In this document: positions 19,398 through 27,684 of the stretch, piece by piece
How the letters are laid out: every line of letters begins with the position of its first letter
Position numbering within the stretch: the first letter of the stretch is position 1
Source: Mycolicibacterium sp. TUM20985
GTDB lineage: Bacteria; Actinomycetota; Actinomycetes; Mycobacteriales; Mycobacteriaceae
Direction of reading: 5' to 3'
Length of the DNA stretch: 64,000 nucleotides
Assembly (NCBI RefSeq): GCF_030295745.1
Contig: NZ_AP027291.1
Location: 2,418,001-2,482,000, forward strand
Program-made: the position numbers and the translations under genes
Notes under the pieces: model-generated
Told to the model about the DNA's origin: nothing
The model's input: only the letters and a program-made list of their open reading frames with translations
The model's database searches: none

Positions 19398-20107
19398 GCC
19401 GGCCCCTCGGACGAGCGGACGTCGGTCATGGCCTCGTCGATGATCTCGCGCATCGCGCGCTCCGCGGCCGCCTCATCGCGCAGCCGGATGGCCCTGGCGA
19501 CCTCGTCGTGCAGAGCGATCGCGACGGGGTTGGGCTTCTCCGGCATCATCCCGTGCCGGGTGCGCCCGGTCAGCACCTCGGCGACGACGCCGTTGAGGGC
19601 GCGGAACATCTCGTTCCCACTGGCTTCCAGCAGGGTCTGATGAAAGACTTTGTCCGCCAATAGGTATGACTCCAGATCGCCTGATCGCCCATGCATGACC
19701 ATGTCGGAGACGGCGGCCGCCATGATGCGGCACTGATGCGGATCGGCCCGGCGGGCGGCCAGCGCTGCCGCGGCCGGCTCGAAGCCACGGCGCAGTTCCG
19801 AGAACGACACCAGTTGGGCCGCGCGGTCCCCGGATTCGAGCCTCCATCGAATGACCCTGGGGTCGAAGACATTCCACCGACTTGCCGGCTGGATGGTGAT
19901 GCCGACGCGCCGCCGCGAGGCCACCAGGCCCATCGATTCCAGGACCCGGACGGCTTCGCGGGCCACGCTGCGGGACACGCCGTATTGCGCGCCGACGCCC
20001 TCCAGGTTGATCACCCCACCCGCGGGTAGCGTGCCCGAGACGATCTCGGCACCGATCCCGGTCAGCACGTTGTCGTGCAGGGCGCTGACGTTTGCGGGTG
20101 CAGCCAC
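19394..20107 (-). CDS. FadR/GntR-family regulator of the gluconate genes
   Basis: A 237-residue GntR-family transcription factor of the FadR subgroup: an N-terminal winged helix (IVSGTLPAGGVINLEGVGAQYGVSRSVAREAVRVLESMGLV, shown here by its limits at about residues 22-62) followed by an all-helical FCD effector domain with metal-ligand-type histidines (KVFHQTLLEASGN, ALHDEVARAI). It is transcribed divergently from a gluconokinase and a gluconate permease, which makes it the probable repressor of those genes, released by gluconate or 6-phosphogluconate. The start is GTG 20107. The downstream SCO6745-type gene overlaps by 4 bp. Confidence 0.88.
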   Translation of the reverse strand: MAAPANVSALHDNVLTGIGAEIVSGTLPAGGVINLEGVGAQYGVSRSVAREAVRVLESMGLVASRRRVGITIQPASRWNVFDPRVIRWRLESGDRAAQLVSFSELRRGFEPAAAALAARRADPHQCRIMAAAVSDMVMHGRSGDLESYLLADKVFHQTLLEASGNEMFRALNGVVAEVLTGRTRHGMMPEKPNPVAIALHDEVARAIRLRDEAAAERAMREIIDEAMTDVRSSEGPA

Positions 20108-20116
20108 GCATACATG

Positions 20117-20156
20117 TTGTCATACGGCGCGCCCGTTGGCTTAAAGACATATCTTT
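20117..20156. promoter_or_regulatory. Candidate GntR operators between regulator and gntK
   Basis: Two symmetric elements lie in the divergent region. TTGTCATAC at 20117-20125 fits the FadR-subfamily pattern T-N-GT-N3-AC. AAAGACATATCTTT at 20143-20156 has 5-bp inverted arms AAAGA/TCTTT. Either could be the operator for the adjacent GntR-type gene; I cannot tell which. Confidence 0.4.
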
Positions 20157-20197
20157 GGTCTCTGTGCTTGCAATAAGCAGATGATTGCGGCACGCTG

Positions 20198-20213
20198 TGT
20201 GATGCCAGGCACA
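20198..20213 (+). promoter_or_regulatory. CRP-like site upstream of gntK
   Basis: TGTGATGCCAGGCACA matches the TGTGA-N6-TCACA consensus of mycobacterial CRP (Rv3676-type) at 9 of 10 positions. It ends 29 bp before the gluconokinase ATG. Cyclic-AMP control of a sugar-acid operon is plausible. Confidence 0.4.
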
Positions 20214-20242
20214 ACGGGGTACAGCGGACCGGGAGGTAGGCG

Positions 20243-20740
20243 ATGGCGCCACCAATAGTGGTGATGGGTGTTTCGGGTTCCGGCAAGTCCGCCGTGGGTG
20301 CGGCCCTCGCGCAACGTCTGCGGGTGCCCTTCGCCGATGCGGACGACTTCCATCCCGAGGCCAATATCGCGAAGATGACTGCAGGCCACGCCCTCGACGA
20401 CGCGGACCGACGACCGTGGCTCGACGCCATCGGGCGGTGGCTGGCCGATCACCCCGACGGTGGCGTGATGAGCTGCTCAGCGCTGAAGCGGGCCTACCGG
20501 GACCAGCTCCGCGGCCACTGCACCGACGTCGCATTCCTGCATCTCGCGGGAACGCCCGAGTTGATCGGCCGTAGGCAGGCGAGCCGGCCGGGCCACTTCA
20601 TGCCGGCGTCGCTGTTGGCCTCGCAGTTCGCCACCCTCGAACCGTTGACCGCCGACGAGAACGGCGTCGACGTCAGCGTGGACCAGGACATCGATTCCAT
20701 CATCGACGAATTCGTCACGCTGACTGAACGGGAGTTGTGA
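20243..20740 (+). CDS. gntK: Gluconokinase
   Basis: A 165-residue gluconate kinase, making 6-phosphogluconate from gluconate and ATP for the pentose phosphate pathway. The P-loop MGVSGSGKSAVG sits at about residues 8-19, followed by FADADDFHPEANIAKM, the family substrate motif, and DADRRPWLDAIG. SCSALKRAYRDQLR and RPGHFMPASLLASQFATLE are further GntK hallmarks. The length is typical. A ribosome binding site GGGAGG precedes ATG 20243. The stop TGA overlaps the ATG of the permease gene (TGATG), so kinase and permease are coupled. Control by the divergent GntR-type regulator is likely. Confidence 0.95.
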   Translation: MAPPIVVMGVSGSGKSAVGAALAQRLRVPFADADDFHPEANIAKMTAGHALDDADRRPWLDAIGRWLADHPDGGVMSCSALKRAYRDQLRGHCTDVAFLHLAGTPELIGRRQASRPGHFMPASLLASQFATLEPLTADENGVDVSVDQDIDSIIDEFVTLTEREL

Positions 20741-22140
20741 TGATCAACGGCATTACCCTGCTCGCCGACGAGGCCCCGAAGCTCACCGAGCCGGTGGCCT
20801 CCGGCTGGCATCTGGTGCTGGCCTTCGCCGTAGGCATCGCCGTCATCGTCGTGTTGATCACGGTGGTCAAGCTGCACCCCTTCCTCTCGCTGATGTTCGG
20901 CGCGCTGACGGTGGGAATGGTCGCGGGAGAGAACCTCACCACCGTGCTGGCGTCGTTCACCAAGGGGTTCGGGGAGACCGCGGCGGGCGTCGGCATCCTC
21001 ATCGCGTTGGGTGCGATGTTCGCCAAGCTGCTCGCCGACTCCGGTGGCGCCGACGAGATCGTCGACACCATCGTCGGGCACGCGTCGCCACGCATGCTGC
21101 CGTGGGCGATGGCGTTGGTCGGCGCGATCATCGGTCTCCCGATGTTCTTCGAGATCGGGCTGGTGCTGCTGATTCCGGTGATCTACCTGGTGTCGCGCCG
21201 TTCGCAGCTGTCCCTGATCACCGTCGGAATCCCGGCTCTGGCAGGGCTTTCCGCGATGCACGGGTTCGTGCCGCCACACCCCGGACCGCTGACCGCCGTC
21301 GGGCTGCTCAACGCCGACCTCGGCATCACGCTGGCCCTCGGTGTCATGGTCGCGATCCCGACCATCGTGCTGGCGGGCCCGCTGTTCGGGAAGTTGGCCG
21401 GGCGGTGGGTCGTCGTCGACGCGCCCGACACCTTCGACGCGGACCGCTTCGCCGAGGGTGAGACGCCTCGCCGACCGTCGTTCGCCATCACGCTGTTCAG
21501 CGTTCTGCTGCCGGTCGTGCTGATGCTGGGCAAGGCGCTGGTCGACATCTTCATCGACGACAAGGCGAATCTGCTCCGGCTGGTATTCGACACCCTCGGC
21601 ACCCCTCTGATCGCGCTGCTCATTGCCGTCATCGTCGGCATGTTCACCCTTGGTCGAGGGGCCGGGATGGACCGCAACGCAATCACGAAGTGCATCGAGT
21701 CGGGGCTCCCGCCGGTCGCCGGCATCATCCTGATCGTCGCCGCGGGCGGCGGGTTCAAGCAGGTTCTCGTGGACACCGGGATCGGCACGCTGCTGGCCCG
21801 CTGGGCCGAGGGTGCCAATATCTCGGTGCTCATCCTGGCCTGGCTGATCGCAGTGCTGATCCGGCTCGCCACGGGTTCGGCCACGGTCGCGACGATCACC
21901 GCGTCCTCGCTGATCGTCCCGCTCGTCGCCGACATGCCGACCGGGCAGGTATCGCTGGTGGTCCTGGCCGTCGGCGCCGGCTCGCTGTTCTTCTCCCACG
22001 TCAACGACGCAGGCTTCTGGTTGGTCAATCAGTACTTCCGGCTCACCGTCGGTCAGACCATCAAGACCTGGTCGATCATGGAGACGGTGTTGTCGGTGAG
22101 CGGTCTCGGCGTCGTGCTGCTGCTGGACCTGGTGATCTGA
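20740..22140 (+). CDS. gntP: Gluconate:H+ symporter
   Basis: A 466-residue polytopic permease of the GntP family that imports gluconate with protons. About 12-14 hydrophobic helices are visible; typical GntP blocks are KLHPFLSLMFGALTVG, FGETAAGVGILIALGAMFAKLL, LPMFFEIGLVLLIPVIY, HGFVPPHPGPLTAVG, the central SGLPPVAGIILIVAAGGGFKQ and SHVNDAGFWLVNQYF near the C-terminus. The ATG at 20740 overlaps the gntK stop; a GTG three bases earlier is an alternative start. It ends close to the convergent RDD gene. Confidence 0.95.
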   Translation: MINGITLLADEAPKLTEPVASGWHLVLAFAVGIAVIVVLITVVKLHPFLSLMFGALTVGMVAGENLTTVLASFTKGFGETAAGVGILIALGAMFAKLLADSGGADEIVDTIVGHASPRMLPWAMALVGAIIGLPMFFEIGLVLLIPVIYLVSRRSQLSLITVGIPALAGLSAMHGFVPPHPGPLTAVGLLNADLGITLALGVMVAIPTIVLAGPLFGKLAGRWVVVDAPDTFDADRFAEGETPRRPSFAITLFSVLLPVVLMLGKALVDIFIDDKANLLRLVFDTLGTPLIALLIAVIVGMFTLGRGAGMDRNAITKCIESGLPPVAGIILIVAAGGGFKQVLVDTGIGTLLARWAEGANISVLILAWLIAVLIRLATGSATVATITASSLIVPLVADMPTGQVSLVVLAVGAGSLFFSHVNDAGFWLVNQYFRLTVGQTIKTWSIMETVLSVSGLGVVLLLDLVI

Positions 22141-22156
22141 TGGCCGGCGGGCGGGC

Positions 22157-22627
22157 CTAGCCCTTCACGACCTGGGTACCGCCCGCCAGCTCGTCGTGCT
22201 TGCCCTGCTTGGTTGGGCTGCCACTGACGGTCACGGCGATGACGATGATCGCGATCACCCCGAGCAGGCCGCCGACGAACGGGATGACCGGCAGCAGCGT
22301 GAACGCGTTGCGGATGGCGGACTGCTTGAGGTCGGGCTTCGGGCCGCCCGCGGGCCCGTGGACGCTCATCCCGAGGACCTTCTTGCCGGGTGTCCAGCCC
22401 TGCGTGACTTCGAACGCCACGAAGTAGACGAACATCAGGACACCGGTGAAGAGACCGGTGACCGTCACGTTCGACAACGTGTCGGTGGCGATGCTGAGGA
22501 CGACGCCGACGATGCCGACGAGTAGACCGTCGATCACCCTGGCGAAGAACCGGGGGAGCAGTGCACCCGGCTCGACGCGGTGGTATCGGGAGTCGCCGTA
22601 CTGGGGTTCGTAGCCGCCGGTAGTCAC
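22157..22627 (-). CDS. RDD family membrane protein
   Basis: A 156-residue protein of the RDD family with three or four transmembrane helices. The family residues are visible as Arg-Asp in RVIDGLLVG (here R-x-x-D) at the start of the first helix and in the conserved TPGKKVLGMSV loop; KQSAIRNAFTLLPV begins the third helix. A short tyrosine-rich cytoplasmic N-terminus precedes the membrane part. RDD proteins have been linked to Na+/H+ exchange in a few bacteria, but the function here is unknown. The upstream DoxX-type gene on the same strand is 27 bp away, so they are probably co-transcribed. Confidence 0.85.
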   Translation of the reverse strand: MTTGGYEPQYGDSRYHRVEPGALLPRFFARVIDGLLVGIVGVVLSIATDTLSNVTVTGLFTGVLMFVYFVAFEVTQGWTPGKKVLGMSVHGPAGGPKPDLKQSAIRNAFTLLPVIPFVGGLLGVIAIIVIAVTVSGSPTKQGKHDELAGGTQVVKG

Positions 22628-22654
22628 GCGCTCAATCTACCGGCGGCCACGCCC

Positions 22655-23575
22655 TCAACGGGTGCGCTTCTCGAGCTCCTTCTGCGCACGCTTGACGTCC
22701 TTGCGGGCCCGGTTGGCCTGGGCGCGGCTCGCGGCGGCCAATTCGTCCCGGCGGTCGCGGGCGGCGTTGGCCAGCTCGGGCGCGCGATCGCGGGCCACGT
22801 CGACCAGGTGCGTGCTGTGCTTTTGCGCGAGCTCGGCGAATTCAGCACTGCGGTCCTGGGTGAGCGCGGCGATCTCCTCGGCCCGCTTGCGCGCCTTCTT
22901 GGCGATCTGGGGGGCACGCTCGCGCGCTACCTCGGCGAACTCCGTACCACGCTCGACCCCGACGCCGGCGAGTACGGCGCCCCGCTCCAGCGCGACGTGG
23001 GCCAAGTCCCGGCCGCGTTCCGCGCCGACGTGCAGACCCCCTCCGACGCGGTCGACCAACTCGCTGTCGATGAGCGCGTTCGGCGCATCGGGCGTGCTCG
23101 GCAGGACGCCGGACACCCGCTCGGACACCTTGCGCGCGGCACGGCGGCCACGCCACCCCAGCGAGGGCCTGCCCTCGGTGTCGACCGAGGCGATGATCAG
23201 GCCGCCGATCAGGCCGACGTCCGTGAGCAGCGCGCGCCGCTCGACGGCCTTCCGCTCGGCATCGTCCTCATTCCAAAAGGCATGGGCACCAAGGCTTCCC
23301 GGGACCACGCTGATTGCGAGGGCGGCCGATGCGAGGCGCGGCAGACGGCCCGTGGCGAGGAGGAGGCCCGCGCCGATCTGGACGCCTGCAGTCACCTTGG
23401 CGACGGTCTCGGCGTTGGTGGGCACGTTGGGGCCGACGGGGTCGGGCAGCTTGGCGAGGCCCTCCAGGGTGGGACGGGCGGCGTCAGCAGCTGGCTTGGG
23501 ACTCCGCAGCGCCTCTACACCACGGGTGATGAAGGTGGTGGCCAGCATGGGACGCGCGATTCGACGGATCAACAT
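22655..23575 (-). CDS. DoxX family membrane protein with eleven 11-residue amphipathic repeats
   Basis: A 306-residue protein. Residues 1-135 form a DoxX-type four-helix membrane domain (RPMLATTFITRGVEALR, VTAGVQIGAGLLLATGRLP, VVPGSLGAHAFWN). After a linker, residues 185-305 consist of eleven consecutive units of exactly 11 residues without gaps, with the consensus [ARQ][EDK]R[GAS]x[ED][LIF]Ax[VLA]A, for example VERGTEFAEVA, QDRSAEFAELA and RDRAPELANAA. Such 11-mers form long amphipathic helices that lie on lipid surfaces in alpha-synuclein, apolipoproteins and some LEA proteins. I infer a membrane- or lipid-binding tail on the cytoplasmic face. The family domain is well supported; the tail function is inference. 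It is probably co-transcribed with the RDD gene. Confidence 0.85.
   Translation of the reverse strand: MLIRRIARPMLATTFITRGVEALRSPKPAADAARPTLEGLAKLPDPVGPNVPTNAETVAKVTAGVQIGAGLLLATGRLPRLASAALAISVVPGSLGAHAFWNEDDAERKAVERRALLTDVGLIGGLIIASVDTEGRPSLGWRGRRAARKVSERVSGVLPSTPDAPNALIDSELVDRVGGGLHVGAERGRDLAHVALERGAVLAGVGVERGTEFAEVARERAPQIAKKARKRAEEIAALTQDRSAEFAELAQKHSTHLVDVARDRAPELANAARDRRDELAAASRAQANRARKDVKRAQKELEKRTR
22658..23023 (-). repeat. 33-bp periodic coding repeat (eleven 11-residue units)
   Basis: The 3' part of the DoxX gene encodes eleven back-to-back 11-residue units. The third position is nearly always Arg (His or Gln in decayed units), the seventh is Leu, Ile or Phe, the eighth is usually Ala and the eleventh usually Ala. 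The last two units (RAQANRARKDV, KRAQKELEKRT) have lost most of the consensus. DNA identity between units is modest, so the repeat is old and kept at protein level. Confidence 0.85.
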
Positions 23576-23759
23576 GCGCGGAAGATACCCGGTAAAGCCC
23601 CTTTCAAACCCCGGAACGGTCGTCCGTGGTCAGGCCGATTCGAGTCCTGCCAGGAGCATCTGGGCGAGCCGAGTGGCCAGACAGGCGTTCGCCGCCACGA
23701 GCCATTTCATCGAGGCAGCTTCGCACTAGGGTGGACCTTTCACATCGAAGGAGGACGGC

Positions 23760-25166
23760 GTGGCCCTCGTCGCAGGAATCGACTCGTCCACCCAGTCGTG
23801 CAAGGTGCTCATCTGCGAGGCCGACACCGGTGAGACCGTGCGCTCGGGTTCTGCACCTCACCCCGGCGGCACCGAGGTCGACCCGGCGGCGTGGTGGGCA
23901 GCGCTCGGTGATGCCGCGGCCGAGGCCGGCGGTCTCGATGACGTCGCTGCCATCTCTGTCGGCGCGCAGCAACACGGCATGGTGTGTCTGGACGAGGCGG
24001 GAGACGTCGTACGAGATGCATTGTTGTGGAACGACACTCGATCGAGCGCCGCCGCCGAGGCGTTGGTCGAGGAGCTTGGCGGGCCCGCGGAGTGGGCAGC
24101 CCGGATCGGGGTGGTGCCCGTGGCGTCGATCACGGCGACCAAGCTGCGGTGGCTGGCCGACAACGAACCCCGCAACGCCGATGCGACCGCCGCCGTGTGT
24201 CTACCCCATGACTGGCTGACGTGGCGGTTGAGTGGATCGACCGACGTCGCCGACGTCCGCACCGATCGCAGTGACGCCAGCGGGACCGGTTACTTCGCCG
24301 CGGAGGACAGCAGCTATCAGCCCGATCTGCTCCAACTGGCCATGCGCGGTCGTCGGCCCACCGTGCCGCCGGTGCTCGGGCCGTACGACGCGGCCGGTCG
24401 GTCCACGACGGGAGCCGTACTCGGTCCCGGGGCGGGCGACAACGCCGCGGCGGCGCTCGGTCTCGGGGTCGGTCCGGGGGACTGCGTCGTGTCGCTGGGC
24501 ACCTCGGGTGTGGTCAGCGCGGTGGGCGATGCCGCTCCCCATGATGCCGCCGGGCTGGTCGCCGGGTTCGCCGACGCCACGGGGCGTCAGCTTCCCCTGG
24601 TGTGCACGCTCAACGGCGCACCGGTCCTGGCCGCGGTGGCGAGGATGCTGGGTGTGGACTTCGACGAGTTCGACCGGTTGGCGCTCTCCGCGGCGCCGGG
24701 TGCCGACGGGCTGACGCTGGTGCCGTACTTCGACGGTGAACGATCACCCAACCTGCCGGAGGCGGCGGGCGCGCTGCACGGCGTCACGACCCGAAACCTG
24801 GGGCCCGCCAACGTCGCTCGCGCAGCGGTCGAGGGTTTACTTGCGTCGATCGAGTTCTGCGTCGAGCAGATCGCGGGTCAGGGCATCGAGGTGGGCCGCG
24901 TGATCATGGTTGGGGGAGGCGCTCGCTCGGAGGCGATTCGCCGCATCGCCCCCGCGGTTCTCGGCAAGCCCGTGCAGGTGCCGACCCCCGGGGAGTACGT
25001 CGCGCTCGGCGCCGCTCGGCAGGCGGCGTGGACCCTGTCCGGAGAGGACGCGCCACCGTCGTGGAACTACGGGGTGACGGAGTCCTACACCGCCGATCCG
25101 ACGCCAGGGGTCCTGGACCGCTACCGGGCGGCGCAATCCCTGACGTTAGGCCAGCGCCGCGTCTGA
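23760..25166 (+). CDS. xylB: FGGY-family carbohydrate kinase, xylulokinase-like
   Basis: A 468-residue sugar kinase of the FGGY family, most like D-xylulose kinase. It opens with the phosphate-binding strand [14 protein letters not shown], has the substrate loop [11 protein letters not shown] and the catalytic-region LLWNDTRS motif, then [12 protein letters not shown] as the second phosphate loop and the C-terminal signature block [16 protein letters not shown]. It is somewhat short compared with the usual 480-500 residues. The GTG start at 23760 has a strong GAAGGAGG upstream. No pentose transporter or isomerase lies beside it, so the physiological sugar is uncertain. It converges with the ANTAR gene. 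Confidence 0.88.
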   Translation: MALVAGIDSSTQSCKVLICEADTGETVRSGSAPHPGGTEVDPAAWWAALGDAAAEAGGLDDVAAISVGAQQHGMVCLDEAGDVVRDALLWNDTRSSAAAEALVEELGGPAEWAARIGVVPVASITATKLRWLADNEPRNADATAAVCLPHDWLTWRLSGSTDVADVRTDRSDASGTGYFAAEDSSYQPDLLQLAMRGRRPTVPPVLGPYDAAGRSTTGAVLGPGAGDNAAAALGLGVGPGDCVVSLGTSGVVSAVGDAAPHDAAGLVAGFADATGRQLPLVCTLNGAPVLAAVARMLGVDFDEFDRLALSAAPGADGLTLVPYFDGERSPNLPEAAGALHGVTTRNLGPANVARAAVEGLLASIEFCVEQIAGQGIEVGRVIMVGGGARSEAIRRIAPAVLGKPVQVPTPGEYVALGAARQAAWTLSGEDAPPSWNYGVTESYTADPTPGVLDRYRAAQSLTLGQRRV

Positions 25167-25177
25167 TGCGGCCGACG

Positions 25178-25915
25178 TCACGTCCGCGACCGCAGGACTG
25201 CGTCCGCCTCATCACCGCCGTGGACCACCGCGCGGGCGAGGTCGGACAGGGCGCGCCGGGTGTTTCGCGCATGCGCACGCAGGGACGTGAACGCCTCGTC
25301 CATGTCCACGTTGCCTCGTTCGGCGAGCACACCCTTCGCCTGCTCGATGATCAACCGCGTCTTCAGCGCGGTCTGCAACTGAGCGTTCAGCTCCGCGGAA
25401 TGGGATATCTCCCGCTGGTGCAGAATGCCGATCGTCGCGATGTCGGCGAGGGCCTGAGCGATGGCGACGTCACCCGCAGACATGGGACCTGGGCTGCGGC
25501 TGAACAGGTTCAGCGTGCCGATCCGCTCGTCGCGGAGCCTCATCGGCAGCGCGGCCACGGACCGGAACCCGTGTTCGTCGGCGCGGATGGCGAAGGCCGG
25601 CCATCGTTCCGGCCCCGTGCGCAGGTCGTCCACCAACACCGGTTCGCCAGTGCGGTAGACGTGCAGACAGGGTCCGGCGTCGGCGTGGAGTTGTAGGAGT
25701 TCCAGCATCCGGGCCTCCTCGCTGCTCGAGGCGAGTACCCGCGGACCGCCCTCATCGGCGAGCACGATCCCGGCCGCGTCCACGGGAAGCAGGCTCACCG
25801 AGTAGTCGATGAGCTGCTGAGTGAGCTCGGCGACGTCGTAGTCTTCGGTCAGGGTGTCGGCGAGGTCGACGAAGGCGCTCGCCAAGAGCTGATATCGATC
25901 CAAGACAGGCTCCAA
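25178..25915 (-). CDS. GAF and ANTAR domain regulator
   Basis: A 245-residue cytoplasmic protein with an N-terminal GAF sensory domain (about residues 20-165; VDAAGIVLADEGG, FRSVAALPMRLRDERIGTLNLFS) and a C-terminal ANTAR RNA-binding domain (about 180-235; LKTRLIIEQAKGVLAERGN, VDMDEAFTSLRAHARNTRR). ANTAR proteins bind paired hexanucleotide hairpins in transcripts and prevent termination; in mycobacteria they are linked to lipid and redox metabolism. Translation begins at TTG 25915 or the in-frame TTG 25903. No target hairpin was identified nearby. The 274-bp upstream region holds no other gene that I can support. Confidence 0.88.
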   Translation of the reverse strand: MEPVLDRYQLLASAFVDLADTLTEDYDVAELTQQLIDYSVSLLPVDAAGIVLADEGGPRVLASSSEEARMLELLQLHADAGPCLHVYRTGEPVLVDDLRTGPERWPAFAIRADEHGFRSVAALPMRLRDERIGTLNLFSRSPGPMSAGDVAIAQALADIATIGILHQREISHSAELNAQLQTALKTRLIIEQAKGVLAERGNVDMDEAFTSLRAHARNTRRALSDLARAVVHGGDEADAVLRSRT

Positions 25916-26189
25916 TCGCCGTCCGATGGCTTACAGAATCCCCCGGGCCGGTGAATTCGAAACGCGGATCATTCCCCGAAGCGGTGGATCCGAAACGGAG
26001 TCCAGTGCGCACTTGTGACGACCCCACGTTTGCGTCAAGTGGCAACCGATTCAACTGATGTGTCAAATATCCTCCACCGCAATGCCTTCGAACGAGCAGT
26101 CAGCTACCAAAGTGGTTGCTGTACATTGAACGGTGGCGACACACTCGGACCCCGTGTCTCGACTCCACGTGAGTACAAAGGGGGACGAC

Positions 26190-26482
26190 GTGAGGGGTGT
26201 TTGGCGTGTAGACGTCGATCGACAGGCTCGGACGCTGCGCGAACTCGAGCACGCGGTCGAGGTGGCACGGGCCGTGACCGACGCTTCTGATGCCGCGGCC
26301 GGTGCGGTCGCACAGGGGGCCGTCCACGCGGCGGTGGACGCCGCTAGGTCCGCAGACGTACCGTGGGGCGCGATCGGCGACGTGCTGGGCCTGGCCCGCG
26401 GCAACGAAACCAGCAATATCGGCCGCGCCCGTCGCGGCGACGCACGAGCGCCGGCCCGGCTCGCAGGCCGGCGTCGCCCTAA
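26190..26482 (+). pseudogene. Small conserved mycobacterial protein, apparent frameshift near its end
   Basis: The frame from GTG 26190 (preceded by AAAGGGGG) gives VRGVWRVDVDRQARTLRELE, a helical region ending DVPWGAIGDVLGLARGN, which has the look of a short conserved mycobacterial protein with a helix-turn-helix-like end. Directly after RGN the frame loses coding character, while two frames over the sequence continues NQQYRPRPSRRR and stops at 26480-26482, as such proteins do (ARG-x-x-QRYR). A one-base deletion or two-base insertion at 26403-26410 (ACGAAAC) would explain this. Without correction the frame stays open to 26729, antisense to the next gene. Function unknown. Confidence 0.5.
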
Positions 26483-26661
26483 CCCTGTTCGCTGCGGGCT
26501 TCCGCGCCGCTCTGACCGGCGTCGAAATCGTCGTCGCTGCTCGACCGGCCGACGTAGCTTCCGTCGCCTTGGCCGTGCTTTCCCTCACGCGAACCCGCGA
26601 CCGCCGAGTCGGCCTCGATGTCGGATTCTGCCTTTTCCTTCTCTTGCTCGCGGTCGGTCAC
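26479..26661 (-). CDS. Small hydrophilic acidic protein
   Basis: A 60-residue, highly charged protein without hydrophobic segments, probably intrinsically disordered. It starts with GTG 26661, preceded by AAAGGGG at good spacing, and reads TDREQEKEKAESDIEADSAV, then GKHGQGDGSYVGRSSSDDDF. Glycine-Ser-Tyr-Val-Gly-Arg followed by acidic residues is a pattern I have seen in small conserved mycobacterial proteins, but no function is known to me. Its end overlaps the end of the convergent upstream gene by a few bases. Confidence 0.65.
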   Translation of the reverse strand: MTDREQEKEKAESDIEADSAVAGSREGKHGQGDGSYVGRSSSDDDFDAGQSGAEARSEQG

Positions 26662-26706
26662 GTTGGCCCCTTTGGTTGATCACGCAGTTGCTGATGTGCG
26701 TGACCC

Positions 26707-27669
26707 TTACCCGCCCTCGCGGGAACTAACCCCGTCGCCGACCGGCGGTCGCGGCCAGCTCGTGTGGGGAAGCACGTCCTCCCCAGGCCCGAGGCCGTCC
26801 AGAATCAGGCGAAGCGGTGGCCAATTCGCGCGCCCGCGGCGCGTGGCGGCGTAGGTCGTCATGACGACGGCCGGTTCGGCGATGGGCAGCACGGTGACGC
26901 CGTCACGGACGGATCTGTCGAGTGGCAGCAACCCGACGCCGTACCCGGCGATGATGAGATCTTCGACCAGATCGAGGCTGTCGATCTGATGGGCGATGTG
27001 GGGTGTGAAACCCGCCAGCGCCGCCAAGGTCCGCACGGCGTCCTCGTCGGCGGTGTTGCGGGAGTTGACGATCCATTCGGCGTCGCCATAGTCCCGCAGA
27101 TCGGCCGCGGTCGCGGGGGAGCCGCCGCTCGGCACGCCGAGACCCCACGGAGTCGACCACAACGGCACCGTCTGCAGCACCGGATCCGGCGAGGCGGGCA
27201 CCAGGTTGTAGTCGTAGACGAGCGCTAGGTCGAGATCGTCGTCGACGAGTAGCCGGAACGCCTCGGTGGGCTCGTACTCGCTGATGATCACCCCGACCCG
27301 GGGGTGACTCGACGCGAGTCGCCCGAGGACGGGCAGCAGCGACACGCGAATGCCGGTGGCGAACCCGCCGACCCGAACGGTGCCTGCGGGCTCGGCGTCG
27401 GGATCGAGGTCGAGGCGCGCCATGTCGACGGCGGCGAGGATGGTCACGGCGTGTTCGGCCAGCCGATGGCCTGCGGGCGTCAGCCGGACCCGCCTGCCCT
27501 CGGGTTCGATGAGCGCGACCCCGGCGTCCTTGGCGAGCGCCGCGATCTGCTGGGACACCGTCGAGGTCGTGAGGTGGTGGGCTTCGGCGACCGCACGCAT
27601 CGAGCCGAGACGGGACAATGCCAGCAGTAGGTGCAGGCGCCGGGGGTCCACGAGGTCATTGTCCGCCAT
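26707..27669 (-). CDS. LysR-family transcriptional regulator
   Basis: A 320-residue LysR-type regulator. The winged helix-turn-helix occupies residues about 8-67 (RRLHLLLALSRLGSMRAVAE, LTTSTVSQQIAALAKDAGV, LTPAGHRLAEHA), followed by the two-lobed periplasmic-binding-like effector domain (PLWSTPWGLGVP, LDLVEDLIIAGYGVGLLPLD). The ATG at 27669 is chosen from the family start. It is divergent from an acyl-CoA thioesterase gene, with only 15 bp between start codons, so the two genes share a promoter region that overlaps coding sequence; regulation of the thioesterase gene is likely. Confidence 0.9.
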   Translation of the reverse strand: MADNDLVDPRRLHLLLALSRLGSMRAVAEAHHLTTSTVSQQIAALAKDAGVALIEPEGRRVRLTPAGHRLAEHAVTILAAVDMARLDLDPDAEPAGTVRVGGFATGIRVSLLPVLGRLASSHPRVGVIISEYEPTEAFRLLVDDDLDLALVYDYNLVPASPDPVLQTVPLWSTPWGLGVPSGGSPATAADLRDYGDAEWIVNSRNTADEDAVRTLAALAGFTPHIAHQIDSLDLVEDLIIAGYGVGLLPLDRSVRDGVTVLPIAEPAVVMTTYAATRRGRANWPPLRLILDGLGPGEDVLPHTSWPRPPVGDGVSSREGG

Positions 27670-27684
27670 GCGACGATTCTCCGA

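Noticed and set aside
22157..22180. GC-rich inverted repeat at the gntP/RDD junction as terminator
   Set aside because: The arms are about 30 bp apart and partly coding, so the hairpin is weak compared with the other terminators here.
23630..23710. 26-codon minus-strand frame MKWLVAANACLATRLAQMLL
   Set aside because: It resembles the C-terminal helix of a regulator, but lacks a ribosome binding site and is too short to assign; it may be a remnant.
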